Positions 63,317 through 64,000 of a stretch of 64,000 bases of DNA are shown in pieces. Numbering within the stretch: position 1 is the first letter of the stretch; each line of letters begins with the position of its first letter. This DNA is from Prorocentrum cordatum. Its lineage: Eukaryota > Sar > Dinophyceae > Prorocentrales > Prorocentraceae. The stretch is from the NCBI GenBank assembly GCA_963575745.1, contig CAUYUJ010019269.1, positions 1 through 64,000 on the forward strand, given 5' to 3'. The translations under genes and the position numbers were made by a program. The notes beneath the pieces were generated by a model, which was not told where the DNA came from, did not search any database, and saw only the letters and a list, made by a program, of their open reading frames with translations.

Positions 63317-63961
63317 TTACGCGGACCGCCAGCGCAGCACGCTAGAGTGGAAACGAAGGCGCTTACGCGCTACCTCACGCGGGCAGCTTACGCGCGAGTG
63401 TCGGTGAAGACGGCCTCGATGTCCGCGTCGCAAAAATGGGCCTTTCGACCGTGCGCTGCCCCAGCATGTCCCCTCCTCGAACAGCTCTGTTGCGGACCCC
63501 TGGGGTAATGTTTGCGGCCATGCCGCGCAAAACGAGCCTCCGACGAGACCGCCTGCACGCCGTACTGTGCTCACCGGAACCAGCTGCCAATGCCACCTGC
63601 TCCTAACAATGCAGCGCGACTCAACCGATGCTTTCACCAGGCCGAGCGGGCAGTCCAAGACCATATCCCGCGAGGAGATGAGCAGGTGCCCGCGTCCCTG
63701 CTCAGAAGCCATCTGGGCAATGGCAGCGTTCGAGCCATCCAGACTCCCGACCTTGACCCCGTTGTGTGCCACCCTGACGAGTAAACCGAGGGGGCCGGGG
63801 AACCATGGCCACTCACTAACAGGCCAACCGCGCCGCTCTTTGGCCCAACTCGGGGAGCTGCCCATCATAACCTCGATCTGGGCTGTCTGCGGCCCTGTGA
63901 CGGGAAACCAAAGCAATTCACGGGGGGGGCATACCAAACCAGGCATAGCCCCCGCACGCAC
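63317..63961 (-). CDS. Unassigned open frame of 214 codons
   Basis: The minus strand is open from 63961 to the stop at 63317; the first ATG is at about residue 6. The middle reads GLLVRVAHNGVKVGSLDGSN, GRGHLLISSRDMVLDCPLGL and RWHWQLVPVSTVRRAGGLVG, of reasonable protein composition; the last roughly 50 residues are Arg/Ser-rich and less convincing. No motif is recognised and no spliced-leader relic is visible upstream before the window ends. Confidence 0.3.
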   Translation of the reverse strand: MRAGAMPGLVCPPRELLWFPVTGPQTAQIEVMMGSSPSWAKERRGWPVSEWPWFPGPLGLLVRVAHNGVKVGSLDGSNAAIAQMASEQGRGHLLISSRDMVLDCPLGLVKASVESRCIVRSRWHWQLVPVSTVRRAGGLVGGSFCAAWPQTLPQGSATELFEEGTCWGSARSKGPFLRRGHRGRLHRHSRVSCPREVARKRLRFHSSVLRWRSA

Positions 63962-64000
63962 TGCAACGCGTGACCCACCCGCCGTTCCCCGCCCGTCCCC

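Overview
The window is nuclear DNA of a eukaryote, most likely a dinoflagellate; the genus cannot be fixed from sequence alone. The best evidence is at 48364-48385 (minus strand). A 22-nt stretch there matches the dinoflagellate trans-spliced leader at 20 of 22 positions and lies 80 nt upstream of an intronless gene whose product looks plastid-targeted. The rest fits: GC-rich DNA, very few genes, a decayed LINE-type retroelement tail, and most of the sequence made of satellites, minisatellites, microsatellites and small dispersed elements. There is no operon structure and no prokaryotic signal.

Genes. One gene is convincing: 46493-48283 (minus), 596 residues, a bipartite plastid-type leader followed by three tandem NTF2-like/SnoaL-like domains, each ending in HHSSVP. 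A second solid observation is an unrecognised protein family present twice: intact at 28727-29477 (plus), and at 4881-5486 (minus) interrupted by an in-frame TGA. A decayed retrotransposon 3' part (RNase H-like, helical linker, zinc ribbon) lies at 42107-43564 (plus). A broken unknown coding region at 34535-35274 (minus) carries a 110-bp element with terminal inverted repeats; conceptual removal of that element rejoins the reading frame. Several shorter coding-like stretches are listed at low confidence.

Layout. 0-7 kb: inverted copy of a 39.9-40.65 kb repeat, 11-, 85- and 57-bp minisatellites, the broken family copy and coding-like minus-strand sequence. 7-15 kb: CCT/GGA tracts, minisatellites, a near-perfect 171-bp hairpin and a small TIR element. 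15-20 kb: dispersed modules, a GA tract, a 24-bp minisatellite and another foldback element. 20-24 kb: GGA tract, a 77-bp satellite (19 copies) running into a TATGG array. 24-27 kb: a cluster of dispersed modules around two foldback elements. 27-36 kb: the intact family gene and the broken unknown gene among CCT/GGA tracts and dispersed modules. 36-45 kb: minisatellites with a roughly 250-bp higher-order repeat, CAA-tailed repeats and the retroelement remnant. 45-55 kb: the NTF2-like gene, a foldback element, GCATTG and GAT arrays and the second TIR element. 55.7-60.35 kb: a 361-bp satellite (about 13 copies) ending in a 100-N assembly gap. 60.4-64 kb: dispersed modules, a GGA tract and one unassigned open frame.

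The genes do not form a pathway. The window reads as an intergenic, repeat-dominated region into which processed or fragmentary genes have been inserted. Its main interest is the number of distinct small mobile or hairpin families that recur within 64 kb. All similarities were judged by eye; repeat boundaries are good to about 10-20 bases.
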